The notes: a model not told the origin generated them from the sequence alone. 64,000 nucleotides of DNA from Hanstruepera neustonica (GCF_002895005.1 NZ_POWF01000006.1:108957-172956); one strand, 5' to 3'; positions 34,977 through 44,371 are shown, numbered from the stretch's first letter. Numbers and translations: made by a program.

Positions 34977-35454
34977 GGTAAAGCCTTCCCATTTGGATTC
35001 ACCGTCAGGTAAATCTTAAAATGTATCTGTCATTCAGAGTGAGCGGAGCGATACGAAGAATCCTTGAACATTAATCAGATTGCCACACTCGTTCCTCGCT
35101 CGCAATGACAGCGAACACGGTAGCGTTTTGGCTTTTACTATTGTACAGCCCCAACAAGGATTCTATAAATCTCATTTTATTCCTATTCTTTTTTGCATCG
35201 ATCAAAAAAGAAACAAAAAAATCTAGGCTTCATTTTTATTCCTTGAAAACCTAGCGTCAAAGCCGTATCATGCGCATTGCAATCGTTTTACTTGGCAATG
35301 CTCCACCGCCCTACCTGGCCTTGACTTGGTTTTACTACGTTATAAAATAAGGCCAGCTTCTTAAGTGGATACTTTAAAGTGGTATGATTTCATTCAAAAC
35401 CTATAATGTATTATCAAACGCAGTTTTCAGACCCATAGAGGATGCAAGTGCCAT
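34977..35454. repeat. Gene-free stretch with REP-like flavobacterial intergenic repeats
   Basis: Holds fragments that look like dispersed repeats: TGTCATTCAGAGTGAGCGGA near 35027 facing an inverted CTCGCTCGCAATGACAG near 35097, a TTTTTTGCATCGATCAAAAAAG palindrome-like block near 35191, and a 28-base sequence (35320-35347) found again at 49916-49943. No convincing reading frame. Confidence 0.55.
35320..35347 (+). repeat. 28-base direct repeat, left copy
   Basis: Begins CTTGACTTGGTTTTACTACG and ends TATAAAA; identical to 49916-49943, with both copies followed by a near-matching AAGGCC/GAGGCC. The two copies bracket the unknown gene at 36548 and the whole restriction/cyclase operon. Confidence 0.7.
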
Positions 35455-35601
35455 CTAGATAAACAAGTTCTTATCCTCGTCTTTGTAAAAGTTTTTAAGC
35501 GCTTTTTGTTTTTGCGTTAGAGCGGGTTCCCTGTTTGCTTTTGGTGACGTCTCTTTTTTGGGTTTGGATTGTTGTAGTCGTAATTTTTCTAATAAGTTCA
35601 T
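35455..35601 (-). CDS. Small basic hypothetical protein (48 residues)
   Basis: ATG at 35601, TAG at 35457-35455. The product is very polar and Lys-rich (MNLLEKLRLQQSKPKKETSP... KNFYKDEDKNLFI) with a helical front. Upstream (leftward) are a TATCTTTA box, close to TAnnTTTG, and a GGTGT-TT-ACACC palindrome, so it may be expressed. It is the only plausible gene in the 1.7 kb after tRNA-Met. No family recognised. Confidence 0.5.
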   Translation of the reverse strand: MNLLEKLRLQQSKPKKETSPKANREPALTQKQKALKNFYKDEDKNLFI

Positions 35602-36547
35602 AGCACGTGTTTTTGGTGTTATTAAAGATACGGTGTAAACACCTGGTTTAGATGTTTTAAATTATTATATATCAAATATTTAGCATAAAGTTAACATAAG
35701 AGTCCTCAATACTGTTTTTGTGCCTACGGTTAAGTCGAAATTAAGCTTTGACTAATGTATTTGTTTTTACGTTCATTTTTTATTCGTTCATGTTAATTGT
35801 TTTTTTGTTCTCATGATGTGCTTCGCAATTGCTTGACCAAAAAACGAACCAAAAAAGTCAAGACGGTCTGGAGGACATTCTTGCAGACCTCTCGCCCTTT
35901 TTTTAATACTAAACCGTACAATTTATGCTATGATTTTATAACTCCCCTGTTAAAGGATTCGATTCATACAATTACGTTGGCTCGTTATGTCTTCAGACCG
36001 CCAAGTCTTCTGGCTTCGCCAGAAATAGGTTGATTTTTGCTTCAAGAACTGGATGGCTTATTTTGTTCTGACCCGAGTTGACCCGAAGGAGACCCGAAGG
36101 ACACCCGAAGGAGACCCGAAGGAGACCCGAAGGAGCTCCCTTTAAAAGTGTTAAAATTTAGGGGTTGGTTATTTTTATATTTTTGACAATGTGTCTTCGG
36201 GTGGGGTTGAAAATTGTTTAAAATTCCTACATTTTGATAAGCTATTTTTTGAAGATAATTTAGTTTTTTAGCATTTTTACTGACTTACCCCTTTCATTTT
36301 CAGGTTTTTGTGTTTTGATTATTTAAAATCTTTTTTTTAGGTTTGGATTGGTTATTGATTTTTTAACCTATCCGGAAGGGTTAGTCTTTCAATTTCCGAG
36401 GTACTGGTACCGTACCGATTTACTTCTCCCAAACTAATTATTAGCATTCGTTTATTTAACGGATGAGCAACCCCATGTCTCGTCCCATTTTTAACCAGAC
36501 TGTTGTGCGGTATAGCCACCGCGCCGTGGTCCTAAAACCTATTTATC
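35602..36547. other. Gene-poor, repeat-bearing stretch upstream of the 36548 gene
   Basis: Nothing here reads as a supported gene; open frames lack start context and known motifs. It holds a second dispersed-repeat-like block (TTCTCATGATGTGCTTCGCA near 35809 running into ACCAAAAAACGAACCAAAAA), the 11-bp tandem repeat at 36081-36135, and a KpnI-site palindrome GGTAC-TG-GTACC near 36400. Base composition rises in G+C toward the gene at 36548. Confidence 0.5.
36081..36135. repeat. Tandem repeat, five units of 11 bp
   Basis: ACCCGAAGGAG repeated five times (one G-to-C change in unit 2), preceded by a degenerate unit ACCCGAGTTG. An inverted copy of the unit core, CTTCGGGT, lies at 36195-36202 and could pair with any unit. 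Confidence 0.85.
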
Positions 36548-37348
36548 ATGGCTAGAAACAATTCATTTATTAGACTGGAAGGCTCGCTGGATGGCTTGAC
36601 CTTTTACAGAAAAGACGGTGAGAGCTTTGTGAAAACCCAAAGCCGCGTTTCAAGAAACCGTATTATGAACGATCCTGCGTACAAGCGTACCCGTGAAAAC
36701 ATGCAGGAATTTGGTGGTGCTGCCAAAGCTGGCAAGGCCTTTAGAGAAGCTTTTGCCGGATTATCGCAAACCATTGGTGACACGTATTTGAGTGCCCGGT
36801 TGAGTGGGCTTTTAAAGCGCATTATTAAACTGGGTGCTGGAGACCGTGGTGAACGGGAACTGGATTTGGCCAGTTACCATGAGCAGTTTAGAGGGTTTGA
36901 GTTTAACCCAAACAAACAGTTTGACTCTGTGTTTTTTGCACCCCTTACTGGGCCTACCATTAATGCGACGCGTGATGTGGTGGATTTGACCGTGCCCGAT
37001 TTTAATACCGATGCGTTTATTAATGCGCCCGAGGGTGCCACCCACTTTAGTCTGATACTGGCTACAGGCTATGTGAGCAATTATGGTTTTGTGCCTGTGC
37101 TTACTGCCTATGAGCCCGTTGACGAAACCGTGAATGCCCGAGGTAGTGTTACTACCAGTAGTGCTATTGCTTTGGGTGGTATGGTTGGTAGTGCCACGAC
37201 CTTGCAAGTGGATATGAGTGCCCTTGGCGCCATTCCTGTAGAGGTTGCGGTGTTTGTGGGACTGGGTATTGTATTTTACCAAGAAGTGAATGGTAACATG
37301 TATGCTTTAGCCCAAGACCATGCCTTGAAAGTAGCTACTACTGGCTAG
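36548..37348 (+). CDS. Flavobacterial protein of unknown function, MARNNSFIRLEG type
   Basis: 266 residues, no signal peptide. The N-terminal third is conserved in similar flavobacterial proteins as I remember them (LEGSLDGLTFYRKDGESFVKTQSRVSRNRIMNDPAYKRTRENMQEFGGAAKAGKAFREAF); the rest is rich in Thr, Ala and Val and looks like a beta-sandwich. I do not know a function. G+C and codon choice are clearly higher than in neighbours, suggesting acquisition. It lies alone between repeat-rich DNA and a strong terminator. Confidence 0.8.
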   Translation: MARNNSFIRLEGSLDGLTFYRKDGESFVKTQSRVSRNRIMNDPAYKRTRENMQEFGGAAKAGKAFREAFAGLSQTIGDTYLSARLSGLLKRIIKLGAGDRGERELDLASYHEQFRGFEFNPNKQFDSVFFAPLTGPTINATRDVVDLTVPDFNTDAFINAPEGATHFSLILATGYVSNYGFVPVLTAYEPVDETVNARGSVTTSSAIALGGMVGSATTLQVDMSALGAIPVEVAVFVGLGIVFYQEVNGNMYALAQDHALKVATTG

Positions 37349-37378
37349 GCCATTCGTGATTTTAAATTATTAATTACT

Positions 37379-37419
37379 AAACCCCGCTCTTGCTTTGGGA
37401 GAAGTCTGGAGCGGGGTTT
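37379..37419. terminator. Bidirectional terminator at the end of the restriction operon
   Basis: Perfect 11-bp stem AAACCCCGCTC (37379-37389) with GAGCGGGGTTT (37409-37419) and a 19-base loop, between the converging 36548 gene and the leftward operon. Confidence 0.85.
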
Positions 37420-37471
37420 TTAGGTATTTTATTTTGAATTATTATGGACTGATATTTTTAAATAATTGATT

Positions 37472-38032
37472 TTAATTTATTCTTTTCAATTCATACTTAT
37501 AACCCCAAACCTGCCCATGTAGAGGTTTTTCTAGATTTAAACCCCATCTAGGATGTTTCATTTGATACAGGTTTTTATTTGAAATATTTTCGAAAATAAA
37601 TGTCTCCATTTCATCAAAATACGTTTTGCACTTCCAAGGATGACCTCCCCAAGCCAAAACAATATTTTCTGCAGCATTAATATTTTGAATTAATAATGAC
37701 TTGTTTTTAGCATCTATTAAATCCTCTGAACGTTCAATTAATTTTTCTGAATAGGTTTGATAAACTGGGAAGAGGTTCATGATTATTACACTTGAAACTT
37801 CTGGTTTATTGATGAAAAAGTATTCACAAACACGATTAACTGTACAATCGGATTCACTGATATCATTCTCACCTGCCCTGCTTGGGTTTTTCAAAATCAC
37901 TAACCATCTTTCTTTCCCTTGTCTTTTTCCTTTAAGTTCAATTTCAATGGCGTAGCGTTTTTTAACATTTTTATCTAATATCAATGATGATTTAATAGGA
38001 AAGAATCGGGTTTTATCAAACAAATATTTCAT
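37472..38032 (-). CDS. DUF1643 family protein
   Basis: 186 residues. RWLVILKNPSRAGENDISESDCTVNRVCEYF matches the family pattern 'LNPS.A....D.T..R', and VLAWGGHPWKCK the later conserved AWG block. DUF1643 proteins are small, found in phages and defence islands, with no established activity. Last gene of the leftward restriction operon, 18 bases after the preceding one. Confidence 0.82.
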   Translation of the reverse strand: MKYLFDKTRFFPIKSSLILDKNVKKRYAIEIELKGKRQGKERWLVILKNPSRAGENDISESDCTVNRVCEYFFINKPEVSSVIIMNLFPVYQTYSEKLIERSEDLIDAKNKSLLIQNINAAENIVLAWGGHPWKCKTYFDEMETFIFENISNKNLYQMKHPRWGLNLEKPLHGQVWGYKYELKRIN

Positions 38033-38050
38033 TAATTAAAAGTTTGGTGA

Positions 38051-38908
38051 TTACTTATATATACTTATTGTTTTACCAATAATTTCTTTTATCAAATCTC
38101 TGTTTTTCGAATAATCTGATTTTGTTATTGCAAATGCTATTATTTTCTCTTTTCTTATAGTATAACTTTGCCCAATGGCTTCAATTGCCATTTTAGTCTC
38201 TTCAATATTCTGTTCTGAGGTTAACAACTCTATGTGACAATACCCTTCTGTTTTCCTAGGTCTTAACCAAATGCAGTTTTTTTGGGAAGTCCCTAACGCA
38301 ACATGGTGTTTATTGTAAGTCACTCTTAACTCTTCAAAACCTTCACTTGCTATTGCAATGATTTCATCCAATAGTTTAATTGAGGATTTAGCTGATTTAT
38401 TTTCCCAATATTTTCTATCTACAACTTCTAAACCTAAATCTTCTTCATCTTCAGGAGATTCATAAATATCTAAAACTTTCACAAAATCAAGGAAAACCTT
38501 ATCCTCATGCTTAAAGGCATTTAATTGAATAGCAATTATTGGTATTGACTTGTTCATTAAAGAAATTACATTGAAAAATCGATTTGTAATATTCTCGGCA
38601 ATCAATACTGCCCTATGTTCTCTGGAGGGAAACCTTCTTCTTTCCAAATCCCAGTATTCAATAGTCCTAATAATATGGCTTTCATCTGTAGCGCCAAGCA
38701 TAATTTCAACTTCGTACATTGTTGTACTATCTGCACTTAACATTAAGAAATCTATACGCCCACCTGATGTTTGCTTACGTTCTCGACGATAAACCTCTAT
38801 TTCACCCAAACCTATTATAGATGGGTCTTCTTCTATGATATCTTGAAGCCACTTCTCATTAAAACCGTGGTCTCTTAAATTAATTGCATCAGTTTTTACG
38901 TATTTCAT
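38051..38908 (-). CDS. PD-(D/E)XK-like protein of unknown function
   Basis: 285 residues. Residues 48-100 (SGGRIDFLML...YEVEIMLGATDESHIIRTIEYWDLERRRFP) look like the core of a restriction-endonuclease-like fold with Asp53 and Glu66/Glu68; the usual Lys after the Glu is not present (EVEIML). The rest (AVLIAENITNRFFNVISLMNKSIPIIAIQL) is a conserved alpha/beta extension. Proteins with this wording are found near mobile and defence genes. A nuclease role is inference. It sits 30 bases behind the YgjP peptidase. Confidence 0.78.
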   Translation of the reverse strand: MKYVKTDAINLRDHGFNEKWLQDIIEEDPSIIGLGEIEVYRRERKQTSGGRIDFLMLSADSTTMYEVEIMLGATDESHIIRTIEYWDLERRRFPSREHRAVLIAENITNRFFNVISLMNKSIPIIAIQLNAFKHEDKVFLDFVKVLDIYESPEDEEDLGLEVVDRKYWENKSAKSSIKLLDEIIAIASEGFEELRVTYNKHHVALGTSQKNCIWLRPRKTEGYCHIELLTSEQNIEETKMAIEAIGQSYTIRKEKIIAFAITKSDYSKNRDLIKEIIGKTISIYK

Positions 38909-38938
38909 TTGTTTTCCTATTTTTTGTATATTTTTTAA

Positions 38939-39634
38939 TTAAGCAAGTAAATTCTCCAATTTACTCTTCCATTTTCTCCAATCAGGCATTTCTTTATCTT
39001 GTAAATCAAAGAATTTTTTGGTGTGGTTGTGATAAATCAGATGGCATAGTTCATGTATTATAACATACTCTATACAAGCCTTTGGTGCCTTTATTAATTC
39101 TGGATTCAATATAATTTTACCCTTAGGCGTGCAGCTTCCCCAACGTTTGGCCATATTTTGAATATACATTCCATTAGGTTCTACATTATATTTCTTAAAC
39201 CTTTGGATTAACGGTTCAGCTATTTCTGAAAATTTCACTTTTGCTCTTGTTTTATACCATTGTAGCATAAGTTCTTCTGCATTTGCCTTTTTTGGTGTGA
39301 ATATTTCAATAAATCTACCTTTGTATTTTACTTCACTAGTTTTTGACAAAGTGAGTTTCAATCTATATTGCCTGCCTAAATATAAATGAGTTTCTCCACT
39401 GACATATTTTTTTTTAACGGATCTAGGCTGAAACGATAAAAAATAACTTTGCTGCTTAATAATCCATGGAGCTTTATTCTTAATCTTTTTTTTAATTATT
39501 TCTTTGGAAATATTTTCAGGTGATTTAACAATGACTTCTAATTCTGGATTAACCGTTATACCCAATGTTTTACGGTCAGAAAACTTTATTGAATAGTCTA
39601 TTCTGTGAGAACCAAAATCGATAAAATCTTTCAT
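38939..39634 (-). CDS. YgjP-like (DUF45) zinc metallopeptidase
   Basis: 231 residues. HELCH at 194-198 is the HExxH zinc site, with His204 (YHNHTKKF) as likely third ligand; MAKRWGSCTPKGKIILNPEL is the characteristic YgjP stretch. These SprT-like metallopeptidases are frequently encoded right after type I hsdR genes; their target is unknown. The ATG overlaps the hsdR stop by one base (TAATG). Confidence 0.9.
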   Translation of the reverse strand: MKDFIDFGSHRIDYSIKFSDRKTLGITVNPELEVIVKSPENISKEIIKKKIKNKAPWIIKQQSYFLSFQPRSVKKKYVSGETHLYLGRQYRLKLTLSKTSEVKYKGRFIEIFTPKKANAEELMLQWYKTRAKVKFSEIAEPLIQRFKKYNVEPNGMYIQNMAKRWGSCTPKGKIILNPELIKAPKACIEYVIIHELCHLIYHNHTKKFFDLQDKEMPDWRKWKSKLENLLA

Positions 39635-42600
39635 TATCTATACCTTACTTTAGCTATTTCAACTATTTGTTCAGCAATAGCATCAATCTCTTTAAATGAA
39701 AGATCGAGCGCGTATTTATCCCTTATTTCATCAATTAAATAATCTCCAATTTTAAAAACCATCTTTTTAGGCACATCGACCTTTGCTTGCCAATCCACTA
39801 TCTTTAAGTTATTAATAATATCATCTGATGTAATTGCTATTTCAGCAGAAATCGTTTGCCTTAGCTTTGCATCTTGGATTTTAGTTTTCAAATCTTCAAG
39901 AGTAACTCCATAAAAAGCTTTAGCAATATCTCTATTTTCTAAAACGGATGGAATATCACCATCAGTTCTTGACAAAACTTTTTCCATAATATCTTTAACG
40001 CGCTCTAAATACTGTACTTCAGATATACGATGTAACTCATAATCCTTTATGGTATCTCTGAGCATTTCAGAGAATTTCTTATAAAACGCAGGGTCTTCGT
40101 CCATCTTTTCGGTTATATGCTTATCCGTTCTTGAAGCAATTTTATCTGCTTTAGCAGCAGAACCAATTGTTTTTTCAACCTCTTCCTGAAAAGCCTCCTT
40201 ATCAAAAATATTAACCAATTCGGTTATAGAATCCACTTTCTCTGTGGTTATATGCGTATCTATTAATTTTTGTATTTGTCCTTCATATTTTTTATAATCT
40301 ACAGTATCCGAATATCTTTGAGATACAGCCGTTCTTAATTTCATAAAAAACGTCAAATCTTCTTTATATGACTTAATTAAATTTTCATCCGTAGATTTAT
40401 GAAATTCAATTGAAGACAAAGCCATTTTTAAAATTCTAGCATAAGAAGCTAGCTTATCATAGAATAAAACTCTTTTAGCATCATCTCTAAGAATCTGTTG
40501 AAATGCCTCAGCATCTCTCTTATTAATAACCGTTTTAAACAAATCCCATACCTCAGAATGCTTTTGAGGTAATTTTTTTATTTCTTCAACTATATTTGTA
40601 AGTGTGCCCTGTAAATCTTCTGAATCAAATTCATCAAAAGAAGAATATAATTCAATAGCATCATCTAAAGCTCCTAATACTCCATAGTAATCTATTATAT
40701 AACCATAATCTTTATCAGGATATATTCTATTGACCCTCGCAATTGCCTGTAATAATGTATGACCTTGTAGCTTTCTTGTTAGGTACAAAACCGTATTTCT
40801 TGGTGCATCGAAACCAGTTAAGAGCTTATCTACTACTATAATAATTTCTGGTTCATCTGAATTCTTATACCGATTTACGATATTCTCCTGGTACTTTTTT
40901 GGAGTTACATGCTCATCCATCATTTCTTTCCAAAATGATTTTACTTCATCTGATGTTGCTCCATAAGCTGTTTCTTCTCCCTCACGATCATCAGGTGGTG
41001 AAATCACAACTTCTGAGGTTACTCGCCCTATCTGATCCAAAAACTTCTTATACTTTATTGCACTAATTTTGTTTTGACAAACCAATTGACCTTTAAAGCC
41101 AGTTCCTTTAAAGTTTTGCTCAAAATGCTTCGTTATATCCCAACTCAAGGCAAGAATTTTCTGTTCTGCAATATTTAATTGGTCTGCTCTACTAAATTTC
41201 TTTTTTAAATCCGCCTTTTCATAAGCTGATAAAGGTTCAGAAATCATGGCAAAAAAGTTGTCTAATGGATTCTCATTTACTTGTTGGAATGCATGACGCC
41301 CTTCGTACAACAACGGAACAACAGCTTTGTCTTTAACTGCTTTATCAACTGTATACTGGTCTATCAAAGATCCAAAACGCCTTAATGTGTTTTTATCCTT
41401 CTTAAACAAAGGTGTCCCTGTTAAAGCTATAAAACACGCATTTGGTAATGTCTTTTGCATTTCAATGTTAAAAGTACCATGTTGTGTCCTATGCCCTTCA
41501 TCCACCAAAACAAAAATATCATGACTGATTAATGGACTTTTAATTTTTCGGACAGCCGTTTCAAATTTGTTAATAATTGTTGTTACAACTGCATCTGACT
41601 TACTTTCCAACAATTCTACCAATTGCTTACCTGTTGCCGCATTATTAACTGGCATTCCACACTTCTCAAAAGTTCTTGTTATCTGATCATCTAAATCTGT
41701 TCTATCAGTAACCAGTATTATTTTTGGATTTCTAATACTTTTTTCCATAGCAATGGCTTGAGCAAGCATAACCATTGTTAAGGATTTCCCACTTCCTTGT
41801 GTATGCCAGATAACACCTCCTCTTCTTTTTCCATTTTCTAAGGTCAATATTTGAGTAATAGTCTTTTTAATAGCAAAATACTGTTGGTATCTTGCTATTT
41901 TCTTAACACCATTATCAAAAACTATATAATTGTATGTAAAGTCCAATAAACGTTCAGGGCTGCAGAGGCCATACAAATAAACATCTTGTTCAGTAGGTAA
42001 TACATCTTCACTTTCAAGGAGATCAAAGTGGCTCCTAACATAACGGAATCGCTCTGAAAACAAGTTGTTTTTCACATCATCATTAAGTGGTGTGTTTTTA
42101 AGTTCATGAAGTTTCGACTTGTAATTTTCTTCACTTTCTTTATTCTTAAAACTCTCTTCCCAGTGCGACCAAAACTTTTCTTTAGTTCCAATTGTTGCAT
42201 AGCGACCTTCGTTTGTTGATAGTGCTAGCAAGCATTGAGCATAGATGTATAATCTCCTAATACCATCTTCCTTCTGGTTACGTAAATGTTGAGAAATAGC
42301 TTGCTTAATAGGCTCTTTTATATCTGGGCGCTTACATTCTATAATTCCTAGTGGAATCCCATTAACAAAAAGTATCAAATCAGGTCTATAATGTTCTTTG
42401 CTTCCGCTGCGCATCACACTATACTCTTCTGTAACATGGAACACATTATTTTCTATATTTTTCCAGTCTATGTACTGCAATGTGAAACTTTTTTTATCAC
42501 CATCTATACTTTGCTCCAAAGATTTACCTAGAGTTAATAAATTATATGTTTTTTCAGCAGCTGAAATGTAACCATCTACCAGAGTTACATCCATTAAAGC

Positions 42601-42840
42601 AAGAATACCAGCCTCAATATTATTTTTACTGAAAATACTAGTCTTGGTTGACGAAATCTTAATACTATTTATTTCATTAAGCTGCTTACGAAGTATATCT
42701 TCCAATAATACATTTGAAGTCTTATGTCCTCTTGCTTTTAAGGCTTCTTCGGGATTTAAATAGGTGTACCCTAAGTTGACCAGCATCTGAATAGCCGGTA
42801 TTTGGGATATATGGTCTTCTTTAAAACTTGGTGTGTTCAT
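39634..42840 (-). CDS. hsdR: Type I restriction enzyme, R (motor/endonuclease) subunit HsdR
   Basis: 1068 residues from the ATG at 42840. Endonuclease domain: PD at 153-154 and IECK at 167-170 (PD-ExK). Helicase domains: Walker A TQGSGKS at 347-353, DEGH at 447-450, ALTGTPLF (motif III), and LLTGFDAPRNTVLYL and QAIARVNRIY (motifs V and VI). It translocates DNA and cuts at a distance when the HsdM2S complex meets an unmethylated site. A frame extension to 42915 would overlap the PycTM-like gene and is rejected. The gene starts two bases after the PycTM-like stop. Confidence 0.95.
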   Translation of the reverse strand: MNTPSFKEDHISQIPAIQMLVNLGYTYLNPEEALKARGHKTSNVLLEDILRKQLNEINSIKISSTKTSIFSKNNIEAGILALMDVTLVDGYISAAEKTYNLLTLGKSLEQSIDGDKKSFTLQYIDWKNIENNVFHVTEEYSVMRSGSKEHYRPDLILFVNGIPLGIIECKRPDIKEPIKQAISQHLRNQKEDGIRRLYIYAQCLLALSTNEGRYATIGTKEKFWSHWEESFKNKESEENYKSKLHELKNTPLNDDVKNNLFSERFRYVRSHFDLLESEDVLPTEQDVYLYGLCSPERLLDFTYNYIVFDNGVKKIARYQQYFAIKKTITQILTLENGKRRGGVIWHTQGSGKSLTMVMLAQAIAMEKSIRNPKIILVTDRTDLDDQITRTFEKCGMPVNNAATGKQLVELLESKSDAVVTTIINKFETAVRKIKSPLISHDIFVLVDEGHRTQHGTFNIEMQKTLPNACFIALTGTPLFKKDKNTLRRFGSLIDQYTVDKAVKDKAVVPLLYEGRHAFQQVNENPLDNFFAMISEPLSAYEKADLKKKFSRADQLNIAEQKILALSWDITKHFEQNFKGTGFKGQLVCQNKISAIKYKKFLDQIGRVTSEVVISPPDDREGEETAYGATSDEVKSFWKEMMDEHVTPKKYQENIVNRYKNSDEPEIIIVVDKLLTGFDAPRNTVLYLTRKLQGHTLLQAIARVNRIYPDKDYGYIIDYYGVLGALDDAIELYSSFDEFDSEDLQGTLTNIVEEIKKLPQKHSEVWDLFKTVINKRDAEAFQQILRDDAKRVLFYDKLASYARILKMALSSIEFHKSTDENLIKSYKEDLTFFMKLRTAVSQRYSDTVDYKKYEGQIQKLIDTHITTEKVDSITELVNIFDKEAFQEEVEKTIGSAAKADKIASRTDKHITEKMDEDPAFYKKFSEMLRDTIKDYELHRISEVQYLERVKDIMEKVLSRTDGDIPSVLENRDIAKAFYGVTLEDLKTKIQDAKLRQTISAEIAITSDDIINNLKIVDWQAKVDVPKKMVFKIGDYLIDEIRDKYALDLSFKEIDAIAEQIVEIAKVRYR

Positions 42841-42842
42841 TT

Positions 42843-43355
42843 TTATTTCTTGTAAATGAAAAATGCAAAAAGTCCAGCTATTAATGGAGTAATAATTCCA
42901 GCAATAGTTATCCAACAGGAGAAAGTAAAATAATCATATTTACGCTTTGCAATTCCTGAATTAACTATAATTTGATCAGCTAATTGCTCGTGATAAGGTT
43001 GAACCTCATCATCAGTCTTATAAAATTCAATTACTTCATTTATTTTCTTATCCTTTAAGGTATCAAAAAACAGAAAATTGTCTTTACCAGGGTTTAAATT
43101 AAATGTTGGTGCAATTTGTTTAAGTCTTGGTATAAAAGAAAGCAATGCTACTATTGTACTAAAAGTTAAACAAATAAAAGCTATTGTTAAGTACCATTTA
43201 AGAATCTCGATATCCTTAATAAAATTAAATTCTATAATTTGTGCGACTCCAAAAACAACCACTCCATTCAATGCAATTATCATTGCGTTTTTAGCCTCTG
43301 CAAAACGCAACCACTCATTTATATTTTGAAATACAACTAATAATTTTTCTTCCAT
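42843..43355 (-). CDS. Pycsar-type membrane effector (PycTM / DUF5706-like)
   Basis: 170 residues with three hydrophobic helices: about 24-42, 53-76 and 146-168, with a 70-residue soluble loop. The N-terminus NINEWLRFAEAKNAMIIALN followed by FSTIVALLSFIPRL fits the PycTM effector domain, in which cyclic nucleotide binding is thought to trigger membrane damage and cell arrest. No database check was possible, so this rests on memory of the pattern plus the cyclase genes directly upstream, five bases away. Located between them and hsdR. An alternative is an unrelated small membrane partner of HsdR. Confidence 0.7.
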   Translation of the reverse strand: MEEKLLVVFQNINEWLRFAEAKNAMIIALNGVVVFGVAQIIEFNFIKDIEILKWYLTIAFICLTFSTIVALLSFIPRLKQIAPTFNLNPGKDNFLFFDTLKDKKINEVIEFYKTDDEVQPYHEQLADQIIVNSGIAKRKYDYFTFSCWITIAGIITPLIAGLFAFFIYKK

Positions 43356-43360
43356 AATCT

Positions 43361-44371
43361 TTAAATTTTTTCTATAACAGATTTATAGATTGAGCCACCA
43401 TAAATCTTACCTGAATAATTTTCAATTTTTATTTCTTGTATTTTCCACCACCTTTTAGTTATTGAATCAGCATTAGGACAAGCTTTTTTAAAACCTTCGT
43501 AGACTGTCTCTGAAAGTAATATAGGACTTGTATTTATCTTCTTTTCTACTTTTTTTAGGCTTTTAATATCGCCATGATAACTATATGACACCCCATTTTC
43601 TGAATCTCTAATCCCATCTAAAAACTCCTCTTTAGATAACACTATTTTTCTTTTTTTGGGACCACCCTCATTTTTACTCTCTATACCCATAAACGGTGAT
43701 CCACCAATCGGACTGATTCTTCCAAATAGAAAACCATAATCAATAACCTCAACCTCTATTTCAAAATTCGATTTCACAAATCCCTTATTTGCCTGATCGG
43801 TTAGCTTTGAAGCTATATTACAAGCATTACCCAGCCAAACTAAAGACTTATATTCTCTGGATTCATCACCTCTTTTAATTGTACCCGTTTTAACAACTAA
43901 TAATTTCCCATAGTCAATGCCTATACCACATTTTATTTCGTTATGCTTAAAATGCTTATTGATTATATATTCAGAAACGGTATAAAGAAGAATAGCTGAG
44001 TCAATTGCGTTTTTAAAACAATCTTTTTCATCAAAGACAACCATAACCCTATCGCCAATTATATTTCTTACTTTACCTCCATAGTATTCTGCCGCCTGCA
44101 CCATTGCTCTTACGAAAGCACTATATAACTTTGCAAGAGTTGGTCTTAGATGACTACCAGATATTTCTGTAGATTTTCTAATATCAATGAATAACACACA
44201 CGTTTCAATTTCAACGGCAGACAACTTATTATTCCTAAAATCTGGAAAGGTTAAACTTCCAGAATCAACTTTTGGTACTACAGCTGTAGAAGCAACATTA
44301 ACCTTGAATTGGCTATCTACCATAGCCTTTACTTCTTCATTAATTCCCCATAAATGTCTTTCTAATCCCAT
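43361..44371 (-). CDS. Class III nucleotide cyclase A, PycC-like
   Basis: 336 residues, no signal or helices, so cytosolic. The cyclase core is at about 55-200: LFIDIRKST with metal-binding Asp63, RNIIGDRVMVVFDE with metal-binding Asp107, then CGIGIDYGKLLVVKTG and SLVWLGNACNIASKLTDQANK. The wording DIR.ST, GIGIDYG, VWLGNACN.ASKL is what I recall for Pycsar uridylate/cytidylate cyclases. In the transition-state pair Asn185 is present but the Arg expected at 189 is Lys. A C-terminal region (about 230-336) is extra. It starts in the stop of cyclase B and is followed by the PycTM-like gene. Confidence 0.82.
   Translation of the reverse strand: MGLERHLWGINEEVKAMVDSQFKVNVASTAVVPKVDSGSLTFPDFRNNKLSAVEIETCVLFIDIRKSTEISGSHLRPTLAKLYSAFVRAMVQAAEYYGGKVRNIIGDRVMVVFDEKDCFKNAIDSAILLYTVSEYIINKHFKHNEIKCGIGIDYGKLLVVKTGTIKRGDESREYKSLVWLGNACNIASKLTDQANKGFVKSNFEIEVEVIDYGFLFGRISPIGGSPFMGIESKNEGGPKKRKIVLSKEEFLDGIRDSENGVSYSYHGDIKSLKKVEKKINTSPILLSETVYEGFKKACPNADSITKRWWKIQEIKIENYSGKIYGGSIYKSVIEKI

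Noticed and set aside
35797..36033. 78-residue frame upstream of the 36548 gene
   Set aside because: Overlaps a dispersed-repeat-like block, has odd composition and no domain; not supported as a gene.
36081..36135. CRISPR array
   Set aside because: Units are 11 bp and directly adjacent, with no spacers and no cas genes nearby.
42841..42915. Upstream extension of hsdR
   Set aside because: Would overlap the PycTM-like gene; the ATG at 42840 gives the normal HsdR N-terminus.
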